A stretch of DNA of 64,000 nucleotides from Macrolepiota albuminosa (Eukaryota > Basidiomycota > Agaricomycetes > Agaricales > Agaricaceae). Both the position numbers and the translations under genes were made by a program. The number at the start of each line of letters is the position of its first letter. The first letter of the stretch is position 1. Shown piece by piece: positions 21,750-33,532 of the stretch. A model generated the notes under the pieces. It was given only the letters and a program-made list of their open reading frames with translations. It was not told the origin of the DNA and searched no databases. The DNA lies in NCBI GenBank assembly GCA_027475525.1, contig JAMWFC010000049.1, positions 5,998,947-6,062,946 on the forward strand, in the 5' to 3' direction.

Positions 21750-23331
21750 GCGTGGCAACAACGAACCACGTCCCACGCCCGCGCCCATCCTGGTACCGCC
21801 CCCTACGTCAGCCCCGGTCCCTCCGGAACGCAACTTCCGCCGCGATCCGCCACCCCACTTCGACCTACGGAACCCCCCGCGACCCCTGATGCAAGCCCGA
21901 CCCTCCCGGATTGAACGTCCCCCGCGCAACCCGGCACCCGACCCAGCACCTAACCCCCCTCCGCCCGACCCGACACCGCCGAACCCTCCCCGACCGCCTC
22001 CGCCACCCCCAGCTGAACCTTGAGGACGACCCCCAGGCCCTCCACCTCCGCCACTCCCTGCGTGGAGACCCGGGCCCCCTCCTGGCAGGAACGAACCCCC
22101 TTGGGACAACGGGCCTCCCGGGCGTGGACCCCCAGGTGAGCCACCCGGAGGAGGACCTCCCGGCGGGTGGGGCCCCGCTCTTGGTGCTTTTCCTCCTCAA
22201 GGAGGGGGGGGTAATCATTACTACTACTATTACAACGCTGGCCCCCCTCCCCGTAACGCTGCCGGACCGGACGACGCTCGCGACGCCCTCGCCCGCGAAG
22301 GACGACTGGACATCCAAAAGCCCAACGCTTTCACGGGCCGGGACCCCCGAAAATGGCGTACCTTCCTCACTCAGTGTCTCAATACATTCCAGGCAAAGCC
22401 GCTCACATTTCAGGTTGACAGCTCCCAGGTGGCCTTTGCCGCATCATACCTCCAGGGGATCGCCTTCGATCACTACACGGCCCTCATCCAGTTCGACTCC
22501 AACAATCCGGCACTCGCTCGCTGGCAGGCCTTCGTCGACGAGTTCTCCGGGAAGTTCGGAATCTACGACACCGTGGCCGAGGCCGAGGACAACCTCTTCA
22601 ATCTCCGGATGCGCTCGGAAGAACGTTTCACCACCTTTATCGTACGTTTTGAGAAGGAAGCTTACAAAACAGGTTGGAACTACAGCGCCCTCCGGTACGC
22701 CCTCCGCCGTGCCCTGCCACAACGCATCAAGGACGTCCTCCGACTCGCCCCGAAACAACCCTCCTACGACGGATACAAGGCCCTCATCATGCAGATCGAC
22801 CAACGCTACTGGGAAGACCGCAGCGAGTATTCGAATTCCCGACCCCCCTGGAACCCTAGAGGAGGACCCCCTTGGCCCTCCGGCAAAACTCCCAACCCCC
22901 AAGGTCGAAACCCCGGTCCCCCCGCGTTCCCTGGCGGCCGACCCCCGGTGAGTCGCGGCCCGCCCAATGCTAACCCCGGCAGCGGCACCCGCCCCCAGGC
23001 CCAACTCAACGCCGCCGTGGCCGCCCACGACCCGGGCGACGTGCCAAGCCCCGAGGAACCCCCGGAAGACCCCGAAGACTTCGACTTTGACGACGAGCGG
23101 GACGAGGAGGCCCTCCAAGCCAACCGGCTTCAAAAGAAGGGACGACCCTGGATCAAGGTCCCGATGGATGTGCAGGAACGACGGAGAAGGGAGGGTGTCT
23201 GCATACTCTGTGGTGAGAAAGATCATTTCATCTCCGAGTGCCCCAAACGACAGGTCATGGGACGTGCCACCTGGACCTTCGAAGGGGAGGACGCCACCTA
23301 CGAGTATTCGGAAAACGACCCGGCGATTTAG
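21750..23331 (+). pseudogene. gag: B1 gag, 3' part
   Basis: Continues the gag after the solo LTR: Pro/Gly-rich stretch, Tyr run, then the capsid-like domain and an intact zinc knuckle [15 protein letters not shown] (CX2CX4HX4C). A TGA at 22021-22023 replaces the CGA seen in B0. The frame ends [10 protein letters not shown] at 23331 and overlaps pol by 94 nt. Confidence 0.85.
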
Positions 23332-26300
23332 ACCCGGAAGACGCCCTAAATCGCGGAATCGACCCTGACGTCTTCTCCGCCCTGGTCTCACATCTTCGCT
23401 CTACGACGCTCATACAGGACACCCTCACGGCTTACCTACCCTCCCACTCTTTGCACTCCCTCCTCCTCAAAACCCGCCTCACCCCCTCCAGAACTCCCCT
23501 CAACACCCTCGTCGACAGCGGTGCCACCGACAACTTCATCGACGAAGCATGGTCTACCCTCACCCCGGAACCCGCCCAGCGACTCCCGGTCCCGGTACGA
23601 CTCTGCCTCTTCGACGGCAACGCCTCTACGGCGGGGAACATCACTCATTTTGTGCGTATGCCCATTACCTTCGCCAACGGACAGACTCACACCCTCCGGA
23701 TGTTGATAACCAAACTCCACCCTTCCGCACCCCTGGTCCTAGGGCTCCCGTGGCTCCGGGACACTAACCCCCGCATTGATTGGCGACACCTCACCCTTCG
23801 CCTGACCCGGGACCCGACCCCCGACGACCAGCAACTCCCCTTCGACATCCCCCACTCCCCCAACCCTGCCCCGAAGGACGGGCCTCCACCACCCCCCGGA
23901 CTCCAGTCCCGTTCATCCCGATCCTTCGTCATCAATGCCAGGCTGGACGGCGCCCCAGGACCAGTCTCGGCCCTCATCGACAGCGGAGCCACCGGAGTAT
24001 TCATCAGCGACGCTCTCGACCTCCCCCACGACTCCCTCGACCAGCCCCTCCGCCTGCAACGCCTCGATGGCACCCCCTCCTCCTCCGGCCCCATCCAAAG
24101 GTCTCACTTGGGACGCGTGACCCTGGACAACAACTATGAGTTCACTTCCGACTTCCTGGTCACGCGACTTCACGAATCGACCCCGATGGTGCTGGGACTA
24201 CCCTGGCTGCGCGACACGAACCCCGACATCGACTGGAGGACGCTCACCATGACCTTCCCGGGACCCGAAGACCACCCCTCGACCGCCGTGCACCTCCGGG
24301 CTCTAGGAAGCGACCCGACGCCCGACACCCCCGGAACGACTGCCGCGCCTCCCACACCCATCCGAGACCGCAAGGCCCCCGATCGACCCCCAAACATTCC
24401 TCGGAACAAGTACAAGGGGCCGAACTACCCCTGCCGGTCTCAGACACGCGTCACACCCGCTCCGGCCGATGATTCCGCAACACCGATCGACCCGAGCGCA
24501 CTCGACATTAGGATCATTGGGGCCGCCCCCTTCGCCCGCCTCATGAGGGATGGGACTCCCACGTTTCAGCTGCACACCTCGCCTTCTCTCCCGGAAGAAC
24601 ACCTACGAGGGAACACTATTCCCCCGGAACAGAAAACCGAGGAGCAAATCCTCCGAGAAGTAGTTCCCCCGGAGTATCACGAGTTCGCTGACGTATTCTC
24701 CGAAGGAGACGCCAAGGAGATCCCCCCTCACCGCCCCTATGATCACACCATCGACCTCAAGGAAGGAGCCACCCCCCCTTTCGGCAAGGTCTACAACATG
24801 TCAGAGGTCGAACTCCGGGCTCTCAAGGACTACCTCGACGAAATGCTTGGTAAGGGATTCATCCGACCCTCCGCCTCCGCCGCCGGAGCCCCGGTTCTAT
24901 TCGCCAAGAAGAAGGACGGCTTGCTCCGACTCTGTGTCGACTACCGGGGACTCAATAAGATCACCAAGAAGAACCGCTACCCGCTCCCGCTCATTGGCGA
25001 TCTGGTCGATCAACTCCGCAGTGCCAAGGTTTATACAAAGATCGACCTCCGCTCCGGTTACAACAACGTCCGCATCGCCCCGGGACATGAGTGGAAAACT
25101 GCGTTCCGCACGCGGTATGGTCTGTTTGAGTACCTTGTAATGCCTTTTGGAATAACTAACTCCCCCGCCACGTTCCAATACTTCATGAACGACATCTTCC
25201 ACGACATGAGCAACGTCTTCGTGATAGTCTACCTGGACGACATACTCATCTACTCCGACTCGCCGGAGGATCACCAGAAGCACGTCCGGCAGGTCCTCGA
25301 ACGCCTCCGGGAACACAACCTCCACGCCAAGCCCGAGAAGTGTTCATTCCATACCGAAGAGGTTGAGTATCTTGGCGTCATAGTATCCCCGAATGGCGTC
25401 CGCATGGATCCCCACAAGGTCGAGGCCATCGTCAACTGGCCGCAACCCCGGAACGTCAAGGAAGTACAATCTTTCCTGGGTTTCGCTAATTTCTACCGGA
25501 GGTTCATAGATAACTACTCCGGTATCACAAAACCTCTCAACCGGCTCACGCGCAAGGACGTCGCCTGGAACTGGGACAGTAAGTGCCAGAGCGTCTTTAA
25601 CCTGCTCAAGGAGGCTTTCACAGCTGCCCCCGTCCTCCGGCACTACGACCCGGCCCTCCCGATTATCCTGGAATGCGACGCCTCCGACTACGCCATCGCC
25701 GGGATTCTCTCGCAGATGGAACCTGACGGCGGGGAGCCCCGGCCAGTCGCCTTCTACACCCGGTCCATGATCGACGCCGAGCTCAATTACGACATCTACG
25801 ACAAGGAGCTCCTCGCCATCGTCGAAGCCTTCAAACAATGGCGAGCCTACCTCGAGGGAGCCCGGCATCGGATTCAGGTCTACTCGGATCATAACAACCT
25901 GCAGTACTTCACCACTACCAAGCAACTGAGTCGACGGCAGGCCCGATGGTCCGAGATCCTCTCAGAATACGACTTCACGATTCAGTACCGCCCGGGACGA
26001 CTTGGCGCCAAGCCTGATGCCCTCACCCATCGACCGGACGTCTACCCCAAGAAGTCATTCGAGGCGGAACGCAATGCGTTCAATCATCACGTGGTGATCC
26101 CTCCCAAACATCTGAATGCCGTACTGATCTTAAATGACAAAGGAACCCTGAACCAGATCCGCCGTGCTCCCCGAGACAAGTTTTTCACTGATCACGACCC
26201 CCGAAACTCTTCCGACGAAACCGACCGGGACCCCGCCTTCTCATTGTCCCCCGACGGAAAACTCCTCCTCCGGGACGGCCGCATCTATGTCCCGGATCAC

Positions 26301-27614
26301 GCCCGACTCCGCTACAATGTCCTCCGTCAGCACCATGATCATAAGCTCCGAGGGCATCCTGGGATACGTAAGACTCTCCAGCTGATCTCCCAGACTTACT
26401 TTTGGCCAGGGTTGAAGAAGGACGTGACCCGCTACATTCGATCATGTGAACCCTGCCTCCGGGCCAAGGTCCCCCGACACCGACCATACGGACTCCTGAA
26501 ACCCCTGCCAGTCGGACGACGCCCCTGGTCCTCCATATCCCTGGACCACATCGTCAAACTCCCGGAGTCTGAAGGGTTCGATGCCATTCTCGTCGTTGTG
26601 TGCAGGCTAACCAAACAGGGCATCTTCCTACCCTGCCACACCACGGACACCGCCCCGGACTTCGCCCGGCTGTTCCTCGAGCACGTCTTCGCCAAACATG
26701 GACTCCCGGACAACATCGTCTCCGACCGTGGCCCTCTCTTCATGTCCAAGTTTTGGACTTCCCTGTGTAAGGCACTTGAAGTAAAGACTAACCTCTCTAC
26801 CGCCTACCACCCCGAAACCAACGGCCAAACCAAAAGGGTCAACCAGTCCCTTGAGCAGTACCTCCGGCTGTACGTCAACTACTTACAGGACGACTGGCGC
26901 GCCGAGCTCCCCCTGGCCGAGTTCACCTACAACAACACGCCGCACTCTGCCACCGGGGTATCACCCTTCTTTGCCAACAAGGGATACCACCCTCGACTGA
27001 CGCTCTCGCTCCGGGACATCCCATCGCACGCCGCCCACGAGGTCGCCCGGGATCTCCAATCCCTTCACGAGTTCCTCCGGGAAGAGATCGACACCGCAAA
27101 CCGGGCCTACGTGAAACACGCCGACCGGAAACGGGAAGACACCCCCGACTGGGCCCCCGGGACAAAGGTATGGTTAGATCGGCGACATCTCCGCACCCGC
27201 CGGCCCTCCCCAAAACTCGATCACAAGCGTCTCGGCCCGTTCAAAATATTGAAGAAGGTCTCATCCCACGCCTACAAGATTGAGCTCCCCCCGGGACTAA
27301 AAGGTCTGCACCCGGTATTCCACGTCCGCCTCCTGGAACGACACCCCCCGGATCCCTTCCCTGAACGACGCCCCGAGCCCCCTCCCCCGGTCGAGGTCGA
27401 GGACGAGTACCACTACGAGGTTGAAGACATCCTCGACTCCCGGAACATTCGTGGACGACCCCACTTCCTCGTATGATGGAAGGGATACGGCCCGGAAGAC
27501 GACACTTGGGAACCGCGCCGAAACCTCAAAGGCGCCCTCGACAAACTCCGGAACTTTCAACAACGGCACCCGGGAAACGACCTCTCCGGGCGCAGAACTC
27601 ACAGACGGCAGTAG
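23238..27614 (+). pseudogene. pol: B1 pol: tandem proteases, RT, RNase H, integrase, chromodomain
   Basis: Open for 1412 codons. Two retropepsin-like units have catalytic Asp at residues 93 and 248 (both DSGAT); each ends near a [12 protein letters not shown] motif. RT has YLDD at residues 665-668. RNase H runs from [14 protein letters not shown] to [12 protein letters not shown]. The integrase has an HHCC segment, Asp1103 (SLDH) and Asp1163 (SDRG), but Lys1199 where DD35E requires Glu ([10 protein letters not shown]3 has Glu). The C-terminus is a chromodomain ([12 protein letters not shown] ... [13 protein letters not shown]) broken by TGA at 27474-27476; B3 has CGA there. After that TGA the frame runs on to a TAG at 27612. 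This is the most complete chromovirus pol here. Frame is -1 to gag, so a frameshifted Gag-Pol is likely. Confidence 0.92.
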
Positions 27615-27892
27615 TGGGCGTAACCCCCGCCTCTGGGCTCAGTAGGGATTCAACTCCCATGTATATTTTCTGCTTTCCCTTTCTAGATCTTACTCTCTTT
27701 TAGTACTTTCTTTTACAGTAGCGCCCCGGACTCTGGGCAAGGTACCCTTTCCCGTTTCCCCGCCACTTTACTTACACCATTCTCTACGAGATCAGTCAGG
27801 TATATACATTTTTCTACTGTTACATATACTACAGGATTTGGGACCTCAAAAAAAAAAAAAACAACAGTACCAAGAAACATACGAGGGGGCCC
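27615..27892. other. Convergent 3' region of B1
   Basis: Noncoding stretch between pol and the convergent antisense gene, T- and C-rich, with an A-run near 27848-27861. It presumably holds both 3' UTRs. Confidence 0.5.
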
Positions 27893-29321
27893 TTAGAGCG
27901 AGGGCCCTGAACCGCCTTCCCCACCTTCCCCGCCCCCTCCCCTCGGCCAGCCCCAGAACTCTTCCCCCACCCCCTCCGGACCGTGTTCCCGCCACACCTC
28001 CTCGGCCAGTTGGTCCCACGACGGGAGCTGCTCGCCCTCGTCCAGGACCCGCTCGAACCAGGATCCTGGAGCAGGCACGTTCCTCCGCCGATGCGCGGCC
28101 ACCAGCCGCCCCAGGAGATCGAGGCCACGCTCCACCCCGGGGGTCGTCACCTCAGGACGCTGCCCCTCCTGTAGCGAGGCCAGCGCCGCGGCTGCCCCAT
28201 CCAGGAGCAGACGGTGCTCCTGGGCCCAGCCTGAAGATGTCAGCAGAAGGAGAGATCCGGCGACAGAGGACTCACTTAGAGACGCCATACGCGCGACCAC
28301 CAGATCGCGGCGCAAACCCTCCATCACCTCCTGCCCCGAGGGGGCCCTCTCCGGGATCCCCACTCCCTGCCCCAACCTCGCCCGCAACGCCTCCAGCTCT
28401 GCCACCGCCTCCTCCCGAGCAACCCGGGCCTCCTCCAGCTGCCGAAGCGCCTCCCGGCCCGCCTCCAACTCCCTCTGCACGTCGGTCCCCTCGGACTCCC
28501 CCGGGCGCTCCAGCAGGACCCTCACGTCCGCCCCCAGGGGCCGCCCCAACAGAGGCGAGAACACTGCCGGGGAGAGACGCGGGGGGGAAGCCGGGGGCGG
28601 GGTCCCAGAGGGCAAACGCGCCCTCTTAGAGGGCCCCGGGGAGGGGCTAGGCGACGCCCGCCTCTTCCCCTTGTCGGGGCGCCTCCCACGACCCTCGTGA
28701 CCCCCGGTCCCGGCCCGGGTCGCCCGACGCGTGATCAGGACCACGGGCCGGCCCCGGCCCCCCACCCGAACGACCCCCTGGCCCCTCGACCCCCCACTGG
28801 CCGCCCCTGCGGGCGCCGCGGACACATCTCCCACCGACTCCGCCGTCTCCACCGCCGGCTCCACTACCCAGTCCCGCTCCTCGACCCCCATCCTCCGGGT
28901 AACCCCGCCCAGTGGCCACCCCTGCTCCCGCGCGACGCAGCGCGCCCTCCACAGCGCCGACACAGAACATCGTTTGTGGTTGAGGCGACACGCCTCGCAC
29001 ACAGATGTGTCCCGGCGGGACGAAGGAGTCGGGGCCTCAAACGTGCACGTCACCAGCCGGCGGGCACAGTGCAGGCACTACGGCGCCCCAGGAGCCGACT
29101 AGGACCCGCCTCCGGGGCAGGGACGTTGTGTTGTTCTGAAAGGGGAAGGTCAGTAGCGGTAAGCGACCGGCACGGGGACACTTACGCTGTTGAGTAAGCG
29201 CCGCTATGCGCTCCCGATCTAGGCGGCGCCGGTACCGCGCATCCCGGGCCTCCCAGGCCATCAGGGGCGCAACCTCGTTGGTTTGCGGGGGCGTCAGGGA
29301 ATGCGTTGGCGTACGCGACAT
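27893..29321 (-). pseudogene. Family B antisense gene, six-cysteine cluster protein (B1, exon deletion)
   Basis: On the strand opposite to B1 gag-pol, between pol and the 3' LTR. Exon 1 is 29321-29186 (MSRTPTHSLTPPQTNE), followed by a 50-nt GT-AG intron (29185-29136). The next exon is mostly lost: relative to B3 about 290 bp are missing around 29085. The large exon starts at 29077 exactly on a cysteine after TAG and encodes C-X2-C-X6-C-X15-C-X2-C-X6-C, the cysteine spacing of a Zn(II)2Cys6 cluster. It then runs to 27893: Arg/Ser/Pro-rich basic region (KGKRRASPSPSPGPSKRAR, NLS-like), Arg/Glu/Ala-rich coiled coil, then WFERVLDEGEQLPSWDQL. A likely 45-nt in-frame intron precedes GWAQEHRLLL. No sequence similarity to the family A gene is evident outside the cysteine spacing. 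A regulatory role is inferred. Confidence 0.7.
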
Positions 29322-29435
29322 GGTTGAACTTGACGATAAAATTTTTTTCGATACGTAGCAGGTCAGGTGCCGGATCCCATGGTTGACCCCCGGTCCGAAC
29401 CACCGGCTACGTGCGCCTCGGAGGGTCTCGGCGCT

Positions 29436-29448
29436 GAGGGGGGGGTGA
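29436..29448 (+). promoter_or_regulatory. B1 polypurine tract
   Basis: GAGGGGGGGGTGA directly before the 3' LTR start TGTCACG. It confirms plus orientation. Confidence 0.85.
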
Positions 29449-30188
29449 TGTCACGACCCCTCCCCTCCGGGCCCACCCTGGGACACCCCCGGAACACCCT
29501 CCGGGACCCTCCCTCCGACCCCACAGGACACGCCCTGCCATCACGACCGCCGACACCACCATCACGCGCATCAAGGACCGCCATCAGCCGTCACCAGCCC
29601 CGATCAACGATCAGATCACGCGACTCATGCCGGCCATCACGCATCACGCATCACGACTCCATCCGCGCCAATTGATCGCGCGCCCCACACGCGCGATCCC
29701 GGTATACAGCCCCTGCCGCTACTCAATAAACCCCGGAACCCATCCCAGACATCCCGGAACCCCGAGACCCGGCCCCGTAGTACTTATAGTGTAGCTCCCT
29801 GTTGTATTCGGTAGTCTTGATATTGCATAACTGTTACTTTGGATATTGCGTGCCCTCTGCTTGACTGGTACGCCTTGATTGGTACGCTTCGACTGGCACG
29901 CCTTAGTATTCGCGTGCTCTAAGCTCTGGTACGCACTTCGCGACTCTTAAGTTACTAACTTGGTTTCGTCTTAGAACCTCCGGTTCACGACTCGACCCCC
30001 TCTAACCCCAGCTACCCCCGACCCAAAACCCCCGGACCCTAGTCCCCTATCCCGGGATTACCCCTGTCCTCGTCTTGAACCCCGGAGTCCTAGCCCCGGA
30101 GTTCCAGACACCCGAGTATCCGTAGATCAAGTCCGCATCGTAAGGGCGTCGCTTTCCCAGAAAGCCCCCGATTCAGCGGAACCTGACA
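29449..30188 (+). repeat. B1 3' LTR
   Basis: 740 bp, partner of 19100-19839, followed by the GCGGG duplication. It carries the same start-site motif at 29813-29824. Confidence 0.95.
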
Positions 30189-30411
30189 GCGGGAGCGGGA
30201 ACGAGTCTGGGGTCAACTGATGGCACTGCGCTTGCGCTACTCCAACCTGGGCCGTAGTCTTCACGTCCTGCGCGACTATCAAGCGGATTGCCAAGCTGCT
30301 CTGGACTGGCAAGCCGCCAACAACATCTTGCTGGGCGACCTCCTTCCTTTGCGTGACTCCTCTTTGCCAGTGTCGGATAACTCCTTGCCAATGGACGATG
30401 AGAGTGATTGA
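30189..30411 (+). pseudogene. A2 antisense gene, 3' end after B1
   Basis: Resumes the interrupted gene (GCGGG duplicated) with RERVWGQLMALRLRYSNLGR ... MDDESD and ends in TGA at 30411. This C-terminal coiled-coil-like part is conserved among all A copies. Confidence 0.85.
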
Positions 30412-30837
30412 GCAGACCTTAGCGTAGATAGGCCGCTTATGTATAGCTTTTTGTTACCGCTTGTATCAATATATATATGTTTCTTGCCGCCTCCTTGCCG
30501 AGTATAAGGGTAAATCCCGAAATCTGAGTTAGCGAAGCAGCAAAAAGAAAAACAAAGAAAGTAAAGCTAAGCGGCAAGCATTCTAAAGGAGGCTTTAGCA
30601 ATATGTATCAAATGAGAGGGACTTTGACAAATTTTGAGGAAAAGGGAAACGCTCAGTAAGTCATCATAGCGAAAAACCCTTGGCGAGAGTTGCGCAGAGC
30701 GCTAAGCATTGGCAACACGCTAGCGCTGCGACTTGACTACGTAAGGAATTGTCTGTGGAATATAGTACAGTAAGTGTCGGCAAGAAAGATAAGTAAGATA
30801 AGTAATAGAAAAAGGGAGCTTATCAATATAGTCTTTT
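30412..30837. other. Convergent 3' region of A2
   Basis: Counterpart of 3315-3747; no coding signal. Confidence 0.5.
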
Positions 30838-33149
30838 CTAATCGTTTTCTTCTTCTTCTACTAGAGTTGGCAAGTCATCATCGTCCAATAATTCTGTTTC
30901 TTCAAGTTCTCTTAACTTGGCGGTGTTGATATCTAGCGCTTCCAGCGGCAAGTCAATGTGTTCTCTGGCGAGATATGGCAATGGGCAAAAGGCGGCAACA
31001 GGTCGATGTAGTACTGAACCATCTAATTCACAGAGCACGTAAGTGCCTCCACGGTTACGAGAGATAACTACCAAAGGTCCTAAATAGCGCAGGCACATTT
31101 TCTTGTTGTACGAGGTTTCAATTTTGGAGTTGCGCATAAGCACTAGCGCTCCTCTCGGGAAGTTGTAATCCTTGATAGTGGCGCCATGCTCGGTTTCGAA
31201 TCGTAGGGCTGCTTGGCGACGGGCGCTAAAGACTACTTCATAAAGCCGTTCCAAATCCTCTTTCCGTCGTTGGAGATCAATTGCCTGCCTGGCAATCAGG
31301 TCGGTAGTCGCTAAGATACTGTTAGGGGCTGGCTGAAGGTAGGTCGCTTCTATAATGTCGGCAGGGAGTAAAGGATGGGTGCCAGTAGCTGCGTAATAGG
31401 GAGAACAACCCATGCGCTTATGAATGGTAACTCTTTCCGACCAAAATACTGAATATGTTGCCTCACTCCAACGCGACTCGTCGCCATCAACTGCCTTGAA
31501 GAGCGCTTGCCGTACGTTGAAGTGTGGCCTCTCTACCAGGCCATTGGCACATTTGTTGTAGCCCGATATGCGGATGTGATAGATATTGTACTTCTTGGCA
31601 AGATAGGTTAGCGCTTTGATAATTGGCGCACCGTTATCCATGACAATTTCTCTTAGCGCCCCCAACGGCAAATGACGTCCTCAAATAGCCACTTGGCGAC
31701 CGCCTCGGTATTTTCTCTTTGAAGCATTCGAAATTCAGGCCAATGGATTAGCGAGCAACAACCTTGAATGATGTACTTGTAGCGACCAGACTTGGGCATA
31801 TGCATGGTATCGACATAGATTTTGCTGAAGAGGGGAGCTGGCGTGGCGACAGGAGCAGAAGTCAGTAACTTGTTAGTGGCAGACATTGGCTTGTATCCTT
31901 TAAGCGGTTGTTTGGGCTGTTTAACTTCAACCCCATCAAAAACCTGGTTCTTCAGCGAATCTAGCTTCTGTTGTAGCTTGGCGATACGCTCTTCCCGCGA
32001 GAAAGTAGGGCGGTCGCCAACGCTGTCAAAGTGTAAGACCTCGTGAATCATTTGCTGTTGGGTCGCCTGCTCTGGGTCGGGGTTGGCATTGCCAGATAGC
32101 GTGCCGGTAACGATTTGTCCTGGGTTGCACCTGTGCCATTCATCAACTCGTTCCTGGAAAGACTTCTTATCCGGGTAGTTGGGAATGGTGGCACCAGTAG
32201 TAAGAACTATCTTGCCATCGATAGCCCTTCGAATTCTTCCTTGCCGAATATAGTTTTCAAGGGTAGTGCATCGTCCTCTAGTCATGGTGTGGCCAATTTC
32301 CCCACAAAAGTGGCAAGGGCCTGACGCGGGTACGTTGGCGGGTCGGTTAGCAGCGAGGTTGGTGGTAATCATAGTTTCGATGCGAGTCATGGCGGATGCG
32401 ACAGCAGCGGTAACGGCAGCGTTGAGGTCCTCCTTCTTAACGAAGTTGGCAATGGGAGGTGGGATGGGGATAATTCCGTTAGTTCGCTCAGGGGGTGGGC
32501 TCGTCCTAGCACGTTGCAACCCAACACCAGTGTCTGTTCCCTTGAGAACCCACTTACCGGCTTCAAAGACGTCGGCAACGTTATATGGCTCGTCTGGGTG
32601 GTGTTCCTGATGAACAATTTCTAGGCGACACGCAATGCGAGTCCAAAGTGAAGTCGGGATGCCTTGTTGGAATAGGCGACGTTCCTCGTTGATATAGAGC
32701 TTGCCGTTTTGCACCAACCACTTAGCAATCTTTTGGAATTTGCGGTAATACGTGGAGAACGCACCAAGAGACGATGTGTCGTTATCAAAGGATTCATGAA
32801 CTAGTTTCTGCAGCTCGTTTACCGAGTAGCGGGTAGCTTCCTCAGCGCCAGGGTACAACTGAATCACTGCCGTTTTCCAATCCTTGTAGGAAGCGCCTTG
32901 GGCGGGAGCTGTCGGTGTGGCGGGAACAAATGCTGCAAACTCGGTAAGACCTGTCCAAGTTTCTGCCGTGTCATATGATACGTATCTTGCCCCATACTCC
33001 TTCATCTGCGTGTGGTCGGTAATGTTACAATCCCTGAATAAATACTCTAATTCCTTGAAATACTGGGAGAGCTCCCGTGGCTTGGACTCGTCCCATTTCG
33101 GTGCTGAGAAGTGGTTACAGGGAGGCATGCGCTGAACTTGTTGTTCCAT
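30838..33149 (-). pseudogene. A2 gag-integrase fusion (internal deletion derivative)
   Basis: Starts at ATG 33149 (MEQQVQRMPPCNHF). Capsid-like region and zinc knuckle (CHFCGEIGHTMTRGRC) are present. Near 31845-31860 the frame passes directly from the gag linker (NKLLTSAP) into integrase (VATPAPLFSKIYVDTMHMP). Protease, RT and RNase H are gone, roughly 3.7 kb compared with A1. The fusion was in frame; a later 1-nt loss near 31662 (run of C shortened) shifts the integrase C-terminal part, which continues to 30838. The three catalytic acidic residues are still encoded, although the second one (VMDNGAP) follows the frameshift. A2 keeps both LTRs, PBS and PPT, so the RNA could in principle have been packaged and copied by proteins supplied in trans. 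Confidence 0.88.
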
Positions 33150-33510
33150 AGTGACTGTGTTGGCGAGTTTGGTTAGCGGTTGTGGGGAAGGGGTTCTAGA
33201 GACTGGCGATGGGGTAAGCGAAATGACAAGTTGAGATAGTGGCGTTAAGGGAGTAGTGGGAGTAACTGGCTGTGGTACGGCAAGCAGTGACGCTAAGAGG
33301 TCGTCCACGCTAAAATCCAACGAGTGCGGGTAGAGATCAGGAAATTCGCCTACAGTGGCGTTCTGTAGTTCCTGGGCTAGCGAAAGACCCGGTAAGGCAC
33401 CAGGTGGTTGTGGAGTGGATGGATGGGAAGGAGCTATGCCTTCTGCCGACTGCTCTAGCAGGCAGCGCCTACGCTGGAGACGGGTTTCTGGTGGAATTCT
33501 GCCCTAAAGT
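33150..33510 (-). other. A2 gag leader
   Basis: Same open, ATG-less leader as in A1, including the Pro/Thr-rich coding-like stretch ahead of the gag ATG. Confidence 0.45.
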
Positions 33511-33529
33511 TCCCTCGCGGTGGGCTCCA
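33511..33529 (-). promoter_or_regulatory. A2 primer-binding site
   Basis: Identical to the A1 site, 3 nt from the 5' LTR. Confidence 0.7.
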
Positions 33530-33532
33530 ATT

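Noticed and set aside
22444..23391. 315-aa minus-strand ORF opposite B1 gag (also 11901-12986 in B0)
   Set aside because: Antisense shadow of gag caused by high GC at third positions. Unlike the real antisense gene it has no introns, and its frame simply tracks gag.
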